Below are positions 44,177-56,088 of a DNA stretch of 64,000 bases, piece by piece. Source of the DNA: Perkinsus marinus ATCC 50983 (lineage: Eukaryota > Perkinsozoa > Perkinsida > Perkinsidae); contig NW_003213929.1 in the NCBI RefSeq assembly GCF_000006405.1, forward strand, positions 6,912-70,911, given 5' to 3'. A program made the position numbers and the translations under genes. Position 1 is the stretch's first letter; every line of letters starts with the position of its first letter. The notes under the pieces were generated by a model. The model did no database searches and had not been told where the DNA came from. It saw only the letters and a program-made list of their open reading frames with translations.

Positions 44177-45861
44177 TCACTGCAATGTGTAATACGTATT
44201 GATATTCCCCCCACGGCCATCCTCCATAGAGATCTTCACATCTATATCTCGCCGCTTCAGTGAGGCTTGGCAGAAGGCTATACGCCCTCTGATGGTGCTA
44301 CCAGGTAGCAGCACTGCTGGAGCTTCTGGAGGCCGATCCGAGTCTTCAACATTGTTGAATGAAAATGTTGGTAACTGAAACCAAGCAAGTGTATCACTAT
44401 TAGTGCACATATCAGAGTGTCTTCACCCGCAATATGGTCTGTTGCCAACAAGTCCACGGGGCCTCAGGGCCAGTGGAGTACTCAACGGGAACAAAGGCAT
44501 GATCGAACTTCACATCAAACCATACTGCTAGTGCATCGACGCGGTGTTCGTGCTCAAACGCGTCTCTATCCCACCACTGGAACAGAAGCGATGAAATCAA
44601 TGCCGACATTGATCATGGTATTCACCACTACTACATGAACATCCCGGATATCTACATCTCGCTCATCTACTCGGGGTGAGATCTCAAACTCTCCACAGAG
44701 TAGCTCTGGCCACGTTGCGAGGTCTGCAGGAGCTGTCAGCAAATCCACAGTAAAAAGCTCTGCTGAAGTTGATGTCAATCGACTTTTCTGCCACGCATCT
44801 AAGAATCGGCGTAGATGCAACTCGGCAGTTTGTGCTTGGCAGTTCGTACCTCCATTTTCATCATCCCTATCGCAACCGATGTGTGAAGCTGAGCATACGA
44901 GAGGAGTTCCCAGAGTGAGCCGTAGACAAGGACTGGTCAGAGAGGCATCAGTAGTGCAAGCATATAGAGCTAACTCTTACTCCGAGAAATCGAATCCACC
45001 AATATCTTGCCAGAATTCCTTCCACATAGTATACTCTTGCGGAGCTGCTACAGCGCAAAGGTGCATGGTAAACCTAACAGTGACAACGGCCCTTCAAGCC
45101 GCAGTGGATATTAACCAATACATCCACCAACGGCGCATAGTAATTCCGGAGCATCCCCGAGTCACATTCCCCACTACCGATTAGGGAACATTTTGCCGCC
45201 AGGTTTCAAAAACCGCTCACGAGCCACAATAACGTCTCGGATACGAGACTCGTGCAGCAACAAGTAGCTCATAGGCTCCGACACAATGATGTCAACCTGA
45301 CACCCAGCTTGCGAATAGCACTGCAGTTGAAGATGCTACCTCGGTAATACCATACGGTAAGGTAAACCCAGGGTCATTAACGTCACCTCTGACGTTGATG
45401 ATATTTTCATAATCATTCAACCGAGCGATCTCGGGGACGTAGCGACCTGTCTTGAGAAGAACACATGCAACAAGGTATCCATTCCGGACCATTCATGGAC
45501 CAATGGGACTTACTTGATTTCTCTCTTGTGCTAAAACCATCTTAGCTCCGGCTTCGGCCACCACATATGGCGCCGAGCCTAAACCGCATCCGACCACTAG
45601 GATGATGCGGTCGGTGAAAAGGTCCTTATTGGCGAGTATAGCTCTACGATAAGCTTCTTGATGAACTTCATCGTTGAGGAGCTCCTGAAGTCGATGAGTT
45701 CATCTCCTTTACCATCATCAGTGGTAACCTACTTCATAACTCTCTTTCTGGTTGTGCGAGTCGAAATAGGAGTCTCCGCTAGACACGTGATCCGTGGACC
45801 CGAGGTCGAAGTCCGCGAAGAAGCGCTCGACAGCTTCAGATGACGACGCCTTATTCTTCAT
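44177..45861 (-). CDS. Protein arginine methyltransferase, CARM1/PRMT4-like
   Basis: Type I PRMT that dimethylates arginines with SAM. Reads MKNKASSSEAVERFFADF, then SYFDSHNQKESYEELLNDEV, the SAM-binding IILVVGCGLGSAPYVVAEAG near 45560, and ENIINVRG. The catalytic double-Glu loop VDIIVSEPMSYLLLHES near 45230-45300 and FLKPGGKMFP follow. The beta-barrel half shows YTMWKEFWQDIGGFDFSE, HRVDALAVWFDVKFDHAFVP, STGPEAPWTCWQQTIL and IRGRIAFCQASLKRRDIDVK; it ends at 44177. SEPM and the AVWFDV block favour CARM1 over PRMT1. Motif I has LVVGCGLG where DVGCGTG is usual. Start may be further upstream (45993). Introns about 45-60 bp, one of about 130 bp. Confidence 0.86.
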
Positions 45862-46625
45862 GGAACATGCTGAAGGTTCGACGCTTCTAACTCGCCGGTT
45901 ACTACTAGTAACGCAACCTAGCACTTTGGCAGAGAGGAAAGCACCACGCGAAAATGGGATAGCGACAACGCACAATACTTGCAACAGTAACAATGACTTC
46001 GCTTACGCTCCGGGACGATTTCGCCCGACACTTCCAGAAGGAGAGCACTGTAGACGGTGATGAGTATACATCTACAAGGGTTAGAGATAGACACATCACC
46101 ATAGTAAAAACTACCAGCATTATGATGATAGAAAAAGGGGCCTTGCCTCTTTACAATGATGATGATGATATATAGAACAGTTCGCACTAGTTTTGAGCAT
46201 TCGCGGGGGAATCAGAAACTCCTCGCCGCTGCTTCGTGAAGTTATATTGGCCGACCCAAAAATGAGCACGGCATGGTGATTGAGTGAAATTTAAAACCAC
46301 AGATAGAGGAGAACTTCAGAGAGATCACAATCACCTCGGGTCGTCAATCACGCCAAGGGGGAGAGCCAGAAAGCACTCGTTATCGAGGTTTGTTGCTAGT
46401 TGGCTTCAAAGGCCCCATGGCGAGAATGGGTGTCGCGAGGTGAACTGGTGATAAAGAAACTCCGTGTCTACGACACAGGGCGTAAGACGCTATTACTCTA
46501 GTTTGGTAATGATGATGATGATACAAATCAGCAAGAGAAGAAAAGGTATGAGATAGAAACAGAATCATTCAGAGTATATTACGACCAAAGAAACGGCATT
46601 CAGCGTGGCATCGGCTTTCACAGGC
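45862..46625. other. Intergenic gap
   Basis: About 760 bp with short ATG/GAT triplet runs near 46155 and 46510. No supported gene. Confidence 0.45.
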
Positions 46626-48119
46626 TTAGTCGCTGCTGTTATTCTTCGGCGACCCGTCATCAGGAGTACTGTCCTTCGAATCTCGCTTATCGCTCGGTCG
46701 TACGAAGGGTCGAACCTCGATAGGCCAGCCCTTGATCGTATGGACACCACCGTATGCGAGGATCTTCTGCACATCTTCAGGGCGTTGCATGACCACAAAG
46801 CCCATCGAACTCGGGCGGACACCACGAACTTGACCGCTCGGGCCTGGCTTCGGCTTGGCCCTCATCGGGAGGAGAACAACATCTTTCACCCTACCGAACT
46901 GGCTGAAGTACTGCCTTAAGGCATGCTGTGACTTGAAGCCCAACTTGTGCACCTTCCGAACCGTGAAAACCCTCTTCTCATCCTCTGCATTGAAAACTTG
47001 CAACGCCTCCAACAGATTCATCCGTGGCGGCTCGCCGGCCTCAGTCGCCTTTGATGACTCCGGCAGCGAGCTGCTAGCATCCCACGTCTGTGCATGACTC
47101 CTCAGCGAGTTCTGGTGGGTCACCGAGCCCCTGGGAGTCTTCACTTGCCAGCCATAGAGGGGCGACGAACTGCCAAGACGACCACTGCTATTCATCGACA
47201 TCGAGAATCGAGAATCGGTATCGTGAGTCGGAGCATCCGAAAGCCAACCCGCTGACAAAGCCTCGTCGTAAGAAGTGATTTCAACCTCGCCTCCACTGAC
47301 CACTTTAACACCGTGGGGGAAGAATGAAGTGCTACCAGGACCACCGGCCATGACAACGATAGCTTCGTCTCTGTCCTCAATCTCTATGACCTCCTGTACT
47401 CTACCAAATACTGAGAAGTATGCAGCCAATGTTTGAGCCGGACCGAAACCGAGACTCCCTATGTGGCGTACAACCAGCACATCCTCCTTATTCTCGAATT
47501 CCATGGCCAAAATAGCATCATCCACGGTGGCCTTACGGCACATGGGTAATGATTGTTGAGACTCGACTGCCGTCATCGCTCGATTACGATTATGATGGCT
47601 CGCATTACTCCCGAGATAGATCTGCGAGAGGTCCAGACTATTGCCGCTATCATAACCATCGTCAACAGCAGCTTCCAGCGCGGCTGCGGCTTCTGGGTTC
47701 ATCATAGTCAAAGACAACACCTTCAACTTCAACGTCTCATTCTCCAGCTCCAAGAGCCGCCGCTTCTGCCGCTCTTCGTTGAGCTCAATATGAGCCTGTG
47801 AAACATCATTCGAGAGAGCAGCTATCCGTTCCTCCAGATCGTCCGTGTCACCACAACACTCGAGAGACTGAACTCCGCTGACCACAGACTCGCTACCAAC
47901 CGTAGGATCGAACGACGGGTAACCGCCAAATTTCACCCTCCGACTGAGCGTACTGTCACCGCTCGAGGCTGAGGTCGTAGAGGCCGGACCACGGCCAGGG
48001 GGACTGATCGACTCTGAGAGAAGTTGGGCATCTGTGCTGTGCCAAGAAGAACAGCCAACAGGGGGTTGAGTTGTTGGTGATAAGTGTTGTTCGGGACTTG
48101 GCATTTGATTCTTATTCAC
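46626..48119 (-). CDS. Intronless RNA-binding protein with two RRM-like domains
   Basis: 497 residues in one frame from MNKNQMPSPEQHLSPTTQPP to a Ser/Asp-rich end. The N-terminal third is low complexity with a coiled coil (IELNEERQKRRLLELENETL). An RRM-like block lies at about residues 210-285 (DVLVVRHIGSLGFGPAQTL, AAYFSVFGRVQEVIEIEDRD). A second one at about 395-475 (RVFTVRKVHKLGFKSQHALR, YFSQFGRVKDVVLLPMRAKP, SSMGFVVMQRPEDVQKIL) is clearer. Both use V.HIG/VHKLGF in place of the usual RNP2, a form I associate with alveolate proteins (recollection). The RNA target is unknown. Confidence 0.83.
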   Translation of the reverse strand: MNKNQMPSPEQHLSPTTQPPVGCSSWHSTDAQLLSESISPPGRGPASTTSASSGDSTLSRRVKFGGYPSFDPTVGSESVVSGVQSLECCGDTDDLEERIAALSNDVSQAHIELNEERQKRRLLELENETLKLKVLSLTMMNPEAAAALEAAVDDGYDSGNSLDLSQIYLGSNASHHNRNRAMTAVESQQSLPMCRKATVDDAILAMEFENKEDVLVVRHIGSLGFGPAQTLAAYFSVFGRVQEVIEIEDRDEAIVVMAGGPGSTSFFPHGVKVVSGGEVEITSYDEALSAGWLSDAPTHDTDSRFSMSMNSSGRLGSSSPLYGWQVKTPRGSVTHQNSLRSHAQTWDASSSLPESSKATEAGEPPRMNLLEALQVFNAEDEKRVFTVRKVHKLGFKSQHALRQYFSQFGRVKDVVLLPMRAKPKPGPSGQVRGVRPSSMGFVVMQRPEDVQKILAYGGVHTIKGWPIEVRPFVRPSDKRDSKDSTPDDGSPKNNSSD

Positions 48120-48372
48120 AAATATTAACTCGCGATTACAAAAACATCAATTCGGAATTCTTGAAGCACTGCGTGTCCGTGGAGAATAGGCGTTGAGGAA
48201 ATGCAAGATTTGCAAGATTTGCGAGCAACAATTGGTAGACTCCATCATAAACTCAACAGTATTGTATTGGATATGAGTGCATGGTAATATCCGGGTTACT
48301 GCAGCAACAGGAGTAGGTGTCATTCAAATGAGACATCATCAGTCGCTGGCAATACCAGTGTCATGAATGATA

Positions 48373-50700
48373 CTAATCATCATCAAAGTACTCCTCGAAC
48401 TCATCCATCTCTTCGCCTTGATATACTACCTCAACTTCAACTGACGATTCATCCATATCATGATGCCGCTCGCAGAGGATCTTGCGTATACTCTCGATTC
48501 GTTGGTCCGGTGGCTGCAGAGGAGGATGAGAGTCGCTAATGCGTCATAGTTCATCACCGACCTGAGCACTGCCCTCGCCCACCCAAATGACCAGCAGCTT
48601 CCGACGTGGCACGAATATAATGAAAACTTCACCCTCCTCAAGCTCATCTGGCTCGAATCTACATCAGAAGGTCCACTGATGCAGCCAAGGTAAACACGAA
48701 TTACTGTGTAAGCCGACTGGAGTACTCTACGTCGGGATAGCAGTAAACCTCTGTCTTTCCGTCAGCGTCCCCGCCCGATACATCATATTCCCGAGCCTCA
48801 TGATCTTTGGCAGGAGTCGGCTTCCCCGCACCATTGAGCGAGCCCAGGGAGAGGATCTCGCGGCCTACTGGCGGTACCTATCGACCACCCTACCACAGCT
48901 TATTATCTTCATCTGCTTACATAGTCTGCCACATGTGTCATACTCGGCGTCTCAGTGCCATCCCCGGATGCATCCAAAGGTCGTCCTTCGCTCTCGGTTA
49001 TAGCATTGTATCTGTTCTCCGATCAGTACCATGGATGAAATCGCTGGCGTCACCATACTCTTCATCCCACGCTGAATTCGTAATCGTTTGTATGAGAGAC
49101 TCCAGAGAGAGTTCAGTGATCGCGGAGCCTATGAGCGGCACATCTACCTTTCTCTGACCCGCGGTATGCTTACTCGGGGAAATCATCTTCCCAAGAGCTG
49201 CCATCGATTCATTATCAACTTCACCATCAATAAATATTTCAAAGACTTCCAATGGACCATCTTCATCTTCATCGCAGCCAAACTCGACAATTCGAACCTG
49301 ATTGATTCGCCGTATTGCCGATTCGAAGCTCCGTTATGGTAGTAGACTCCTCGAGGAGAGAAAGAGAGACATTTGCACTTCAGTACTCGGCGCAAATGCT
49401 CAGCGATTGCCGTATCGATTATCTCGGCTCTCGTTGCTTCTGACCGCAAAATGACGACCGACCTGTCGTGTTGCAGAATATGGGCGAATCTGCAAACAGT
49501 TCTCAGTGAACTGCATGCAAACCTTAGTGAGCGCTACCCACCGAGAATCAATTTTCAACGGTATCGTAGGGGCTTCGGCACCCAAAGCCGATCCTGCTGA
49601 GACTGGCAAGGCGATCATGAGTGCCGCAGCTGTAGGAAGAGTACGCAATGAGTGTACCTACAGCACTCCAAACAGTAGTAGAGACCTCCCTCGAAGTACA
49701 AAACGAAGCGAAACTCACCGTGACCCTCGAGATGGTGGGATAAGCCGCGGTCGCCTCCATCAAGGTTTGAGGCCCTCTCGCCCTTTCAAGCTTCTTGCCG
49801 AAGACTATCAGAATACAAGTGAATCCCGTGTTCGGGCTACAGATGGGCCTGAGGGAACCACTCAGAGGAGCAGTCTATGATACCATCCGAGTCCCATTGA
49901 ATAGCGTACCGAATAGCTTTGACCCAGTTAAAGGCCTGGTTATACGTCCAAGCTCTGAGCCACATCAGATATGCGATGACAACTGTAGAGCTCCTGCTAA
50001 CCTGAAATATCCGTAGAGTAATCATCATCCCCTTCAAACACCATCTTACTCCCTCAAAGCAATGGACTAGAACTTTGCCTTTTGCTTCCGTGATCGCGGA
50101 ATGAATCCACAGCATAGTACAATAAAGCACTGCAGGGAGCATAGGCTCGTCTCTCGCATCCTTCAGGAATAAGGTCAAATACCTGAGCACAGGCAGTGGA
50201 CATCCGATCCCCAGGAGCTCCGAGAGACTCCAAACATCTGGTTCTATGGTGTAACGGTTAGCACTCCAGACTCTGAATCTGGCGATCTGGGTTCAAATCC
50301 CGGTAGAACCTTTTCTAGGGTTCCGGACAGATTTGTTCCAAATAGCATACTTGATGTTCCTGTTTGCAAATGAGTTACTGCACACATCAGCCGCCGTGTT
50401 AACAATGTGGGTGATCCCTTTCTCCTCCAGTATCTCCAAATTTGATGCAACCTTCGCTCCCCCGAGGTAGAGAGCCCCAGGTAAAATCTCGCTGCATTGC
50501 GACCTTAGAAGCACACACTGGCAACTGCTAAGAACGCTCTTGTCGAATACCTGTACTGATGCAAACGGAGCTCGTTCTGAACCTCAGCAGGAAGATGTGA
50601 ATTATCGGCATTTGGACTCAGGTCAAATGACTGAATCAACTCCAGATCAGTCTTCGGCCTAAAATGGCGGAACCAGACCTCTCAGGCATCCACAAAGTCG
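48373..50700 (-). CDS. MKP1-like dual-specificity phosphatase with gelsolin-like segment
   Basis: Removes phosphate from Tyr/Thr, likely of a MAP kinase. Reads VWFRHFRPKTDLELIQSF, then the phosphatase fold: SEILPGALYLGGAKVASNLE near 50450-50490, KGITHIVNTAADVCSNSF, and the P-loop VHCFEG|VSRSSTVVIAYLMW (an intron splits HCxxG from xRS). QAFNWVKAIR and PICSPNTGF, typical of the C-terminal helix and end, follow. Downstream RIGFGCRSPYDTVEN recalls the linker in plant MKP1. A gelsolin-like strand set EEGEVFIIFVPRRKLLVIWV near 48610-48650 comes before an acidic end at 48373. Order phosphatase then gelsolin repeat is that of plant MKP1. Several exons between 48.7 and 49.6 kb have uncertain edges; the start is also uncertain. 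Confidence 0.7.
50240..50311 (+). tRNA. tRNA-Gln (anticodon CTG)
   Basis: A 72-base cloverleaf. Acceptor GGTTCTA pairs with TAGAACC; the D arm has GTGTAACGGTTAGCAC; the anticodon stem CCAGA/TCTGG encloses CTCTGAA with anticodon CTG. The T arm TGGGTTCAAATCCCG carries TTCAAAT. No intron. A T-run (TTTT) follows for Pol III stop. It closely resembles the animal tRNA-Gln(CTG). It lies within an intron of the phosphatase gene on the opposite strand. Confidence 0.96.
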
Positions 50701-50723
50701 CCACAGGCGTGATTTCGCTACGC

Positions 50724-51860
50724 TCACCGGGGTATATTCAGCGGTTGTGCCACAGCATTCTGTTGCCTTCTCCCAGAAGAGGCCTCGGAGGATCTCGCTG
50801 ACTTCGGTGGATTCTCCAAGAGATCGGCCTCGGTAGGGCTAATCATACGTCTCCTCCCACTCGGCCCCGCTCTAGCGCTCTGAGTCTCACGACGAGAAGA
50901 AGAGCCTCTGCCGGAACGTGACTGGTCCGCAGTAGCACTTATCGTTCCCAATCTTAGGCTTGGTACCATTGGTGGTTTACCATGGACAACACTTGTCGGC
51001 AGTGAAAATACTTCATGTGCCTCTGATGGCTGGGACTGTTGCTTGAATTGCCGCTGATGAGCCCTTGTTGTTTCCTCTCCTCCGAGCGTGCGTTCCAGCA
51101 AACGAAGAAGCTGGCATTCCTCTCCAGAGGTACTATGAGTATAATCCGACTCATCCCCTCCATCTGGCTGAGCGTCAACCCCAATAACTTTTCTCAACGC
51201 CGATGAGCCGCACCAACTCCCTCTCTCTGACACTCCTGAGCATCGCAGAGCCTTACCCAAATCATATCCCCGAGCCAAAGCCGTAACCTTGACGGTCAAG
51301 TCAGCATCCTTGCCGCTCCAAACGTATACAACGTAGGCGTCTCTCACACTCCCTTCCACAGAGCCACCACGTTCAATGCTCTCCTCAATGTTGGGATCTG
51401 ACGCACCAACCCAAGAGGCCAACCCTCGAGGAGTGCACATCTCTATCGCCTTCAGCGCCCACCTAGCGAAATTGCTAGCTCGAATGCGAGATTGAGATGA
51501 CGACTGAGCTGTGGCCGGGAACGTGTACAATACGACATAACAAGCCTTAGGGTCCCAAGTCCAAGTGAACTGCGCAGTAGCCGTCCTCTGAGCCTCGGAA
51601 CGCGAACCGTGGAGTTTCAAAGGAATGTCCTTGACAAGAGTCTGACCGCCTTTGTCTCCCGATGTGAACATCCACGCAGTCAGATGGCAGAATCCACCCT
51701 GTAGAGAGCGACGGCTCGAGGCACTCAGATACACAGAGAGCTCAACAGGGTCCTCATCCACCATGAGGGAGGACGATGGAGTTAATGCTGATGTTGGCCC
51801 GTCTGCCTCTAGCAAACGGCTTGGCATTAGAACGATACCGTTACTGTGAGACATCCACAT
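50724..51860 (-). CDS. Single-exon protein with gelsolin-like segments
   Basis: 378 residues from MWMSHSNGIVLMPSRLLEAD at 51860 to 50724. About residues 100-210 contain strand patterns like a gelsolin/villin repeat: WTWDPKACYVVLYTFPATAQ and DAYVVYVWSGKDADLTVKV followed by an Ala-rich helix. The last third is Ser/Arg/Gln-rich and disordered (SRSGRGSSSRRETQSARAG). It ends 24 bp before the next gene begins. A donor-like GT inside the last codons would let it splice in phase to the phosphatase exon at about 50685, making one larger protein; I cannot decide. Confidence 0.55.
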   Translation of the reverse strand: MWMSHSNGIVLMPSRLLEADGPTSALTPSSSLMVDEDPVELSVYLSASSRRSLQGGFCHLTAWMFTSGDKGGQTLVKDIPLKLHGSRSEAQRTATAQFTWTWDPKACYVVLYTFPATAQSSSQSRIRASNFARWALKAIEMCTPRGLASWVGASDPNIEESIERGGSVEGSVRDAYVVYVWSGKDADLTVKVTALARGYDLGKALRCSGVSERGSWCGSSALRKVIGVDAQPDGGDESDYTHSTSGEECQLLRLLERTLGGEETTRAHQRQFKQQSQPSEAHEVFSLPTSVVHGKPPMVPSLRLGTISATADQSRSGRGSSSRRETQSARAGPSGRRRMISPTEADLLENPPKSARSSEASSGRRQQNAVAQPLNIPR

Positions 51861-52042
51861 CCCCGCATAGCACGTAGCCTCTAATCATATTAACGACTTA
51901 ACAAACACAACCTCATTTGTGTACCCTCATCAGCAGCTCAGCATGGAAACATGCCGGCATCAGCATCAGCCGTAAATATTCTCAAACGGAGACTTGATGT
52001 ATCTAGTCATCGAGTCGTCTCCCATCAAAGTAGCTATACTAC

Positions 52043-55000
52043 TCACACAGCGTTCAGCTTCTCTCGAAACTGATCTATCGCCATTGACGCCGCTTTCTCC
52101 GGCTCGAAGTTTCTAATGAACTCAACAAGACGATCCTCACCGACGGCGTCCGCCTGAGCAGCTCCTCCTCGATAATACCTATATTCAATAGGACCGGACC
52201 CTGGAAAAGTGACTATCACTACGGCATGAGGATCTTCCGCCAAATGAGTGTAGACAGTTCCTCTAAAGAGACGGCCTTCGGAACTCCTTTTGACAGCAGA
52301 TGACCGATACACACCGCCGCGAGATCATGAAGGTGTGGTATCAGGAGGGAGGCGAATAGAGGACCACTGCAAGGACATCGATGGCCAAGTCATGGCTGGG
52401 ACCCGTCCACCTCAGACTTCGGAAAAGCTTGATCCAGGTATGAGCAGCAGCGGAATCAACAGCTTCCTCACCCACTGACAAGAAACTGCCCAGAACCTGA
52501 GACTCCGATGGGCGGAAACCAATGCCGATAGAAGCACCTCCAACAGAGGTAAAGACAACGAGTCCATAGGCGCACCGCCCTCTCTGCGTGATACCATAGC
52601 TGAGAGTGCCGAGGCAGTGACTTGTGGACAACTCGGCCAACGCACGCCGCCTGATGAAGTGATTGCTCCTTGACGACTACTGCGGGCACTCACGAGGAGT
52701 CTCCTCTATTTGCCTTTTCCACCAACAACGGAGACACGGAGATGCGTCTACAGGCAGGGTAGTAGTATGACCATCAAAAGAGGGAGAGAGAACAGACCTA
52801 ATGAGCAACACTACGAATATGCTCAGAGCCGCATCCACTATACCTCCGTATTTCGTCTGGCGAACCAATCACGGCCTCAAGGAAGGGCTCCATTAGAAGC
52901 CCCTCGAATGCCTCGAGGGTACTCGACTTGGCCAAGGCGACGAGGGCTATCTGGCAGTACATATTAATAGGGCTGCCGCCTACCACAGTGCCTACCTGGC
53001 GAACCTCAACCGATGCCGTACCACTGATCAACTTCACAAGGAGCGCCAGTGCTTCCCGAGTCTGTATATCATCTGAAAGACAGCGCTGGTTCGATCACTT
53101 CAGTATGTTCACCTTCGGCATCTGCGGACACCCCTTCAGAAGATCCCCTCACTGCCACATCAAGGAAGGTCAGTAACAACGCCAGTACCACGGCCTAACC
53201 CTCCACTCTTCCTTCCCACACCATCTCGACCCCTGTCTACCTGCTGTTCCCATCCCAGGCAAGTACCAGATTCTACCTCTTCCACCGTAGCCGCTATGAT
53301 GGTCTTAACAGTAGCCTCACGGATCACCTCAGTTAACACACAACTACTCGCTGCGAGCTGAGACAGACCGGATTGACGGAAGCTGGAGTTATCCACCAAC
53401 CTCAAGGAGTATCCCAAGGCCTCTAGTTCTCGCCTGGTAGGAACTACTATCAACACCTTGGAGCGCGTAGTAGATATACCTAACGAGAAAGCTACAGCCA
53501 ATGGGCCGCTGCTTCCCTACACATCAGCAAGGGCCCTGCCTGCCGGATCTTCATAGTCAGCAACTAGCCGCAGAGTGATGATGAAGTTCATACAGCGCAC
53601 AAGGGGTGGCAAGACCTCCCCCATACGCCCTGTAATGAGTATTCACCACGAGGCTGACCATCTCTCTCTGTACTACCACCGTAACAGTACACGATCTCCT
53701 CCCGCAATGCATGCAGCATCTCTAATACGTCCTCTGCCGTTGCTCCTACGAAGCCCTGAATACACCAGATCAACCAAGGGTCTATATGAAGGGGAATGGA
53801 GGCTCTCCATCACTCACCTTGAATAGAAAGGACAGCAGATGCTGACTGTGACCGTCAATTGAACCGCATATGATTGGGGTCAACAGCGGTACTAGTACCT
53901 TGCAAACCTCTACTAGGAATCCTCAACCTCTCAGGCGTGCTCACATCCTTCGCAGCACTAGCAGTGAGCTGAGGATCTACTGCACGCATAGCAGTGCCTA
54001 TCGCATACATGAGCTCAGCAAGCCGTGGCAGAACCGGGGAGTCCTCAGGGACCGTCTTGAAGCCTTTCTCAAAGATTTTCCACAAGCGCCATACCTCCAC
54101 CGGACTACAAAGACCACAGCTACCACTGCTCGGCTATGATAGAGAACGTTACTTATCGACCAGCATAGGAGCTAGCCTAGCAGCTTGGTCCTTGATAGCA
54201 GCCAATGCGGACATCACTACTTCCGCCGGTATAGTGCTATCAGACTCAAGGAGGGTCCTCTAAGCGGGTTCATCGAGAGCTGATGACAAGTAGAGTATAC
54301 CATACCATGACATCCTTCTGAGGACCCAGTGACTGCAATAGGGCGGATCCGCCTTGCGGGTGCTCTTCCACAGCAGCTGTCACTATAGACTTAATCACCT
54401 CCAACACCGATACCGCTCCACCTGATGTGACCATTGGAGCTACTCGCTGTGCCCAGACTACCCTGTGACGGTCCTTCTGCAGAGCCTAAAGCTTCAAGGC
54501 CAATGTGGCGTCGCTGCAGCCCGGAGCCCTACTATAGGTGTAACCATAGACCACGCCGTCCCCCCCCTTCTACTCACAGTAAATTCATCACTCGGCTCGC
54601 ACGGATCAAGCATTGCAGCCAAGAGCTTCTCTCTAGCCTCTCTCACCTGCCAGAGGAATAAACAAGACAGACACCACTTGGCGTGCTTCAACGCCCACCG
54701 TTATTGGCTCATCTCCACCTTGCTCACCAGGCTCAAGCTCTTCTTCGTTTTGGCCCACATCAGGACGCCCTACAGAGAAGCCATGACGAACTCAGCGAGG
54801 CCCTTCCTACCTTGTGGATAGAGGCGATACTGTGAGTCATTGCTACCCGTCCTGGCCTTCTCACTGAGCTGCTCTTGGTTGTGTGCATCCAGAGCTATCA
54901 GCGCCTACATAGACCATCCAGAACTCCATCTATAAGCTCCTTCACTTTCACAACCCTCGCGTTGTCATCAACAGTTCTATCGATCTCCGGGTCTTTCAGT

Positions 55001-55821
55001 ACTACTGACGCCGTGTTCTTCGCGTAGTTCGGAGCATCACTATCCACACCGCCGTGGACGACAGAGGAAGTGCCTACCAACAACTCTCACATTACGACAC
55101 AGTTGACCCGCCTCACTCTCTTCTCTACTGCCAGTCTTGCTTCCACTACCACCCAAGCGCCTCTTCGTGAGAATATAATACGCCTGCACACGTCTCAGCT
55201 ATATCAATCACCGCGTCCTCACCTTGGTGACAATGTTGATACCAGCACCAGGACAGCTATGAATGACTGGCTCGAAGTCTTCAACAGTGATATCCACATT
55301 GTACTTCTTGAAAAACTTGAACCTTCAGACCGAACCCGACACACTTGCCGCTCCTGTTGATGCTACAGAGTCTCCCAGTTATTCTGCTTGGTGGCCAGCG
55401 ACAGACCAGGGTCGAAACTATGCATCGTCACTTCGCCAGGAAAATATCGTGCGAAAATCTCAGCTATTAGGAAGCCGTTGGCGAAATCACTAAACCCGAT
55501 TAGCGTCTCAAACTTCGCCACTGTTTCCACCCACCGATGAGGGTTCTTGAGGGCGTAAGTCAGGTCAAGGCTCTGCAGCCATTTCTGTATCTACACAGCT
55601 TACTACCGCGCCCGACGCGACACTGCATTCACCTCTCTCGGCAGGAATTTCTCCCTTTTCAAACCAGAGACCAGTCCTGTGTAAGCAACAGATGATGAGA
55701 CTGGAGCTCTCGAGTCCCCTCCAGGTGATTCCCGTTGCGGAGACTCAGCCGAAGAGACCACTGATGGTTCCCCAGATAGCACGGTCATTGGGCGAACACT
55801 AACATCGCCCCACAGTGACAA
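52043..55821 (-). CDS. CH-domain (SPEF1/CLAMP type) protein with helical repeats
   Basis: Starts MSLWGDVSVRPMTVLSGEPS with a Ser/Pro-rich lead. The calponin-homology domain of the SPEF1/SPATA4 type spans about 55240-55600: NPHRWVETVAKFETLIGFSD, FANGFLIAEIFARYFPGEV, DPGLSLATKQNNWETL, FFKKYNVDITVEDFEPVIHS. Such domains bind microtubules in cilia and flagella. Downstream exons give many amphipathic helices that look HEAT/ARM-like (VEVWRLWKIFEKGF near 54080, PVLPRLAELMYAIGTAMRAV near 54020, MYCQIALVALAKSSTLEAFE near 52900). It ends FREKLNAV at 52043. I read it as one gene because strand and style stay constant; a split into two is possible. Confidence 0.52.
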
Positions 55822-56088
55822 CTGAACCTCAACACCCGAAAGTCAATAGTAAAGGTGTACTAACAGTTGAAAATCGGACCTAGCGGAGCGATGCATACCT
55901 ACTATAGCAGGCTACGGCTTACAGAATGGCAAGAACTGAGGATACTTCTGTTACCCACTCCCCTTTCCGACCATCTATATGGTACATTTTGATGAAAAAC
56001 AAACGACTGTAATAGCGGTGCAGAGGAGGGGAGCAGGTGACAGGCTTGGTGTCGGTCACGATTCCAGTAGAGAGAGGAAGTGAACAAA

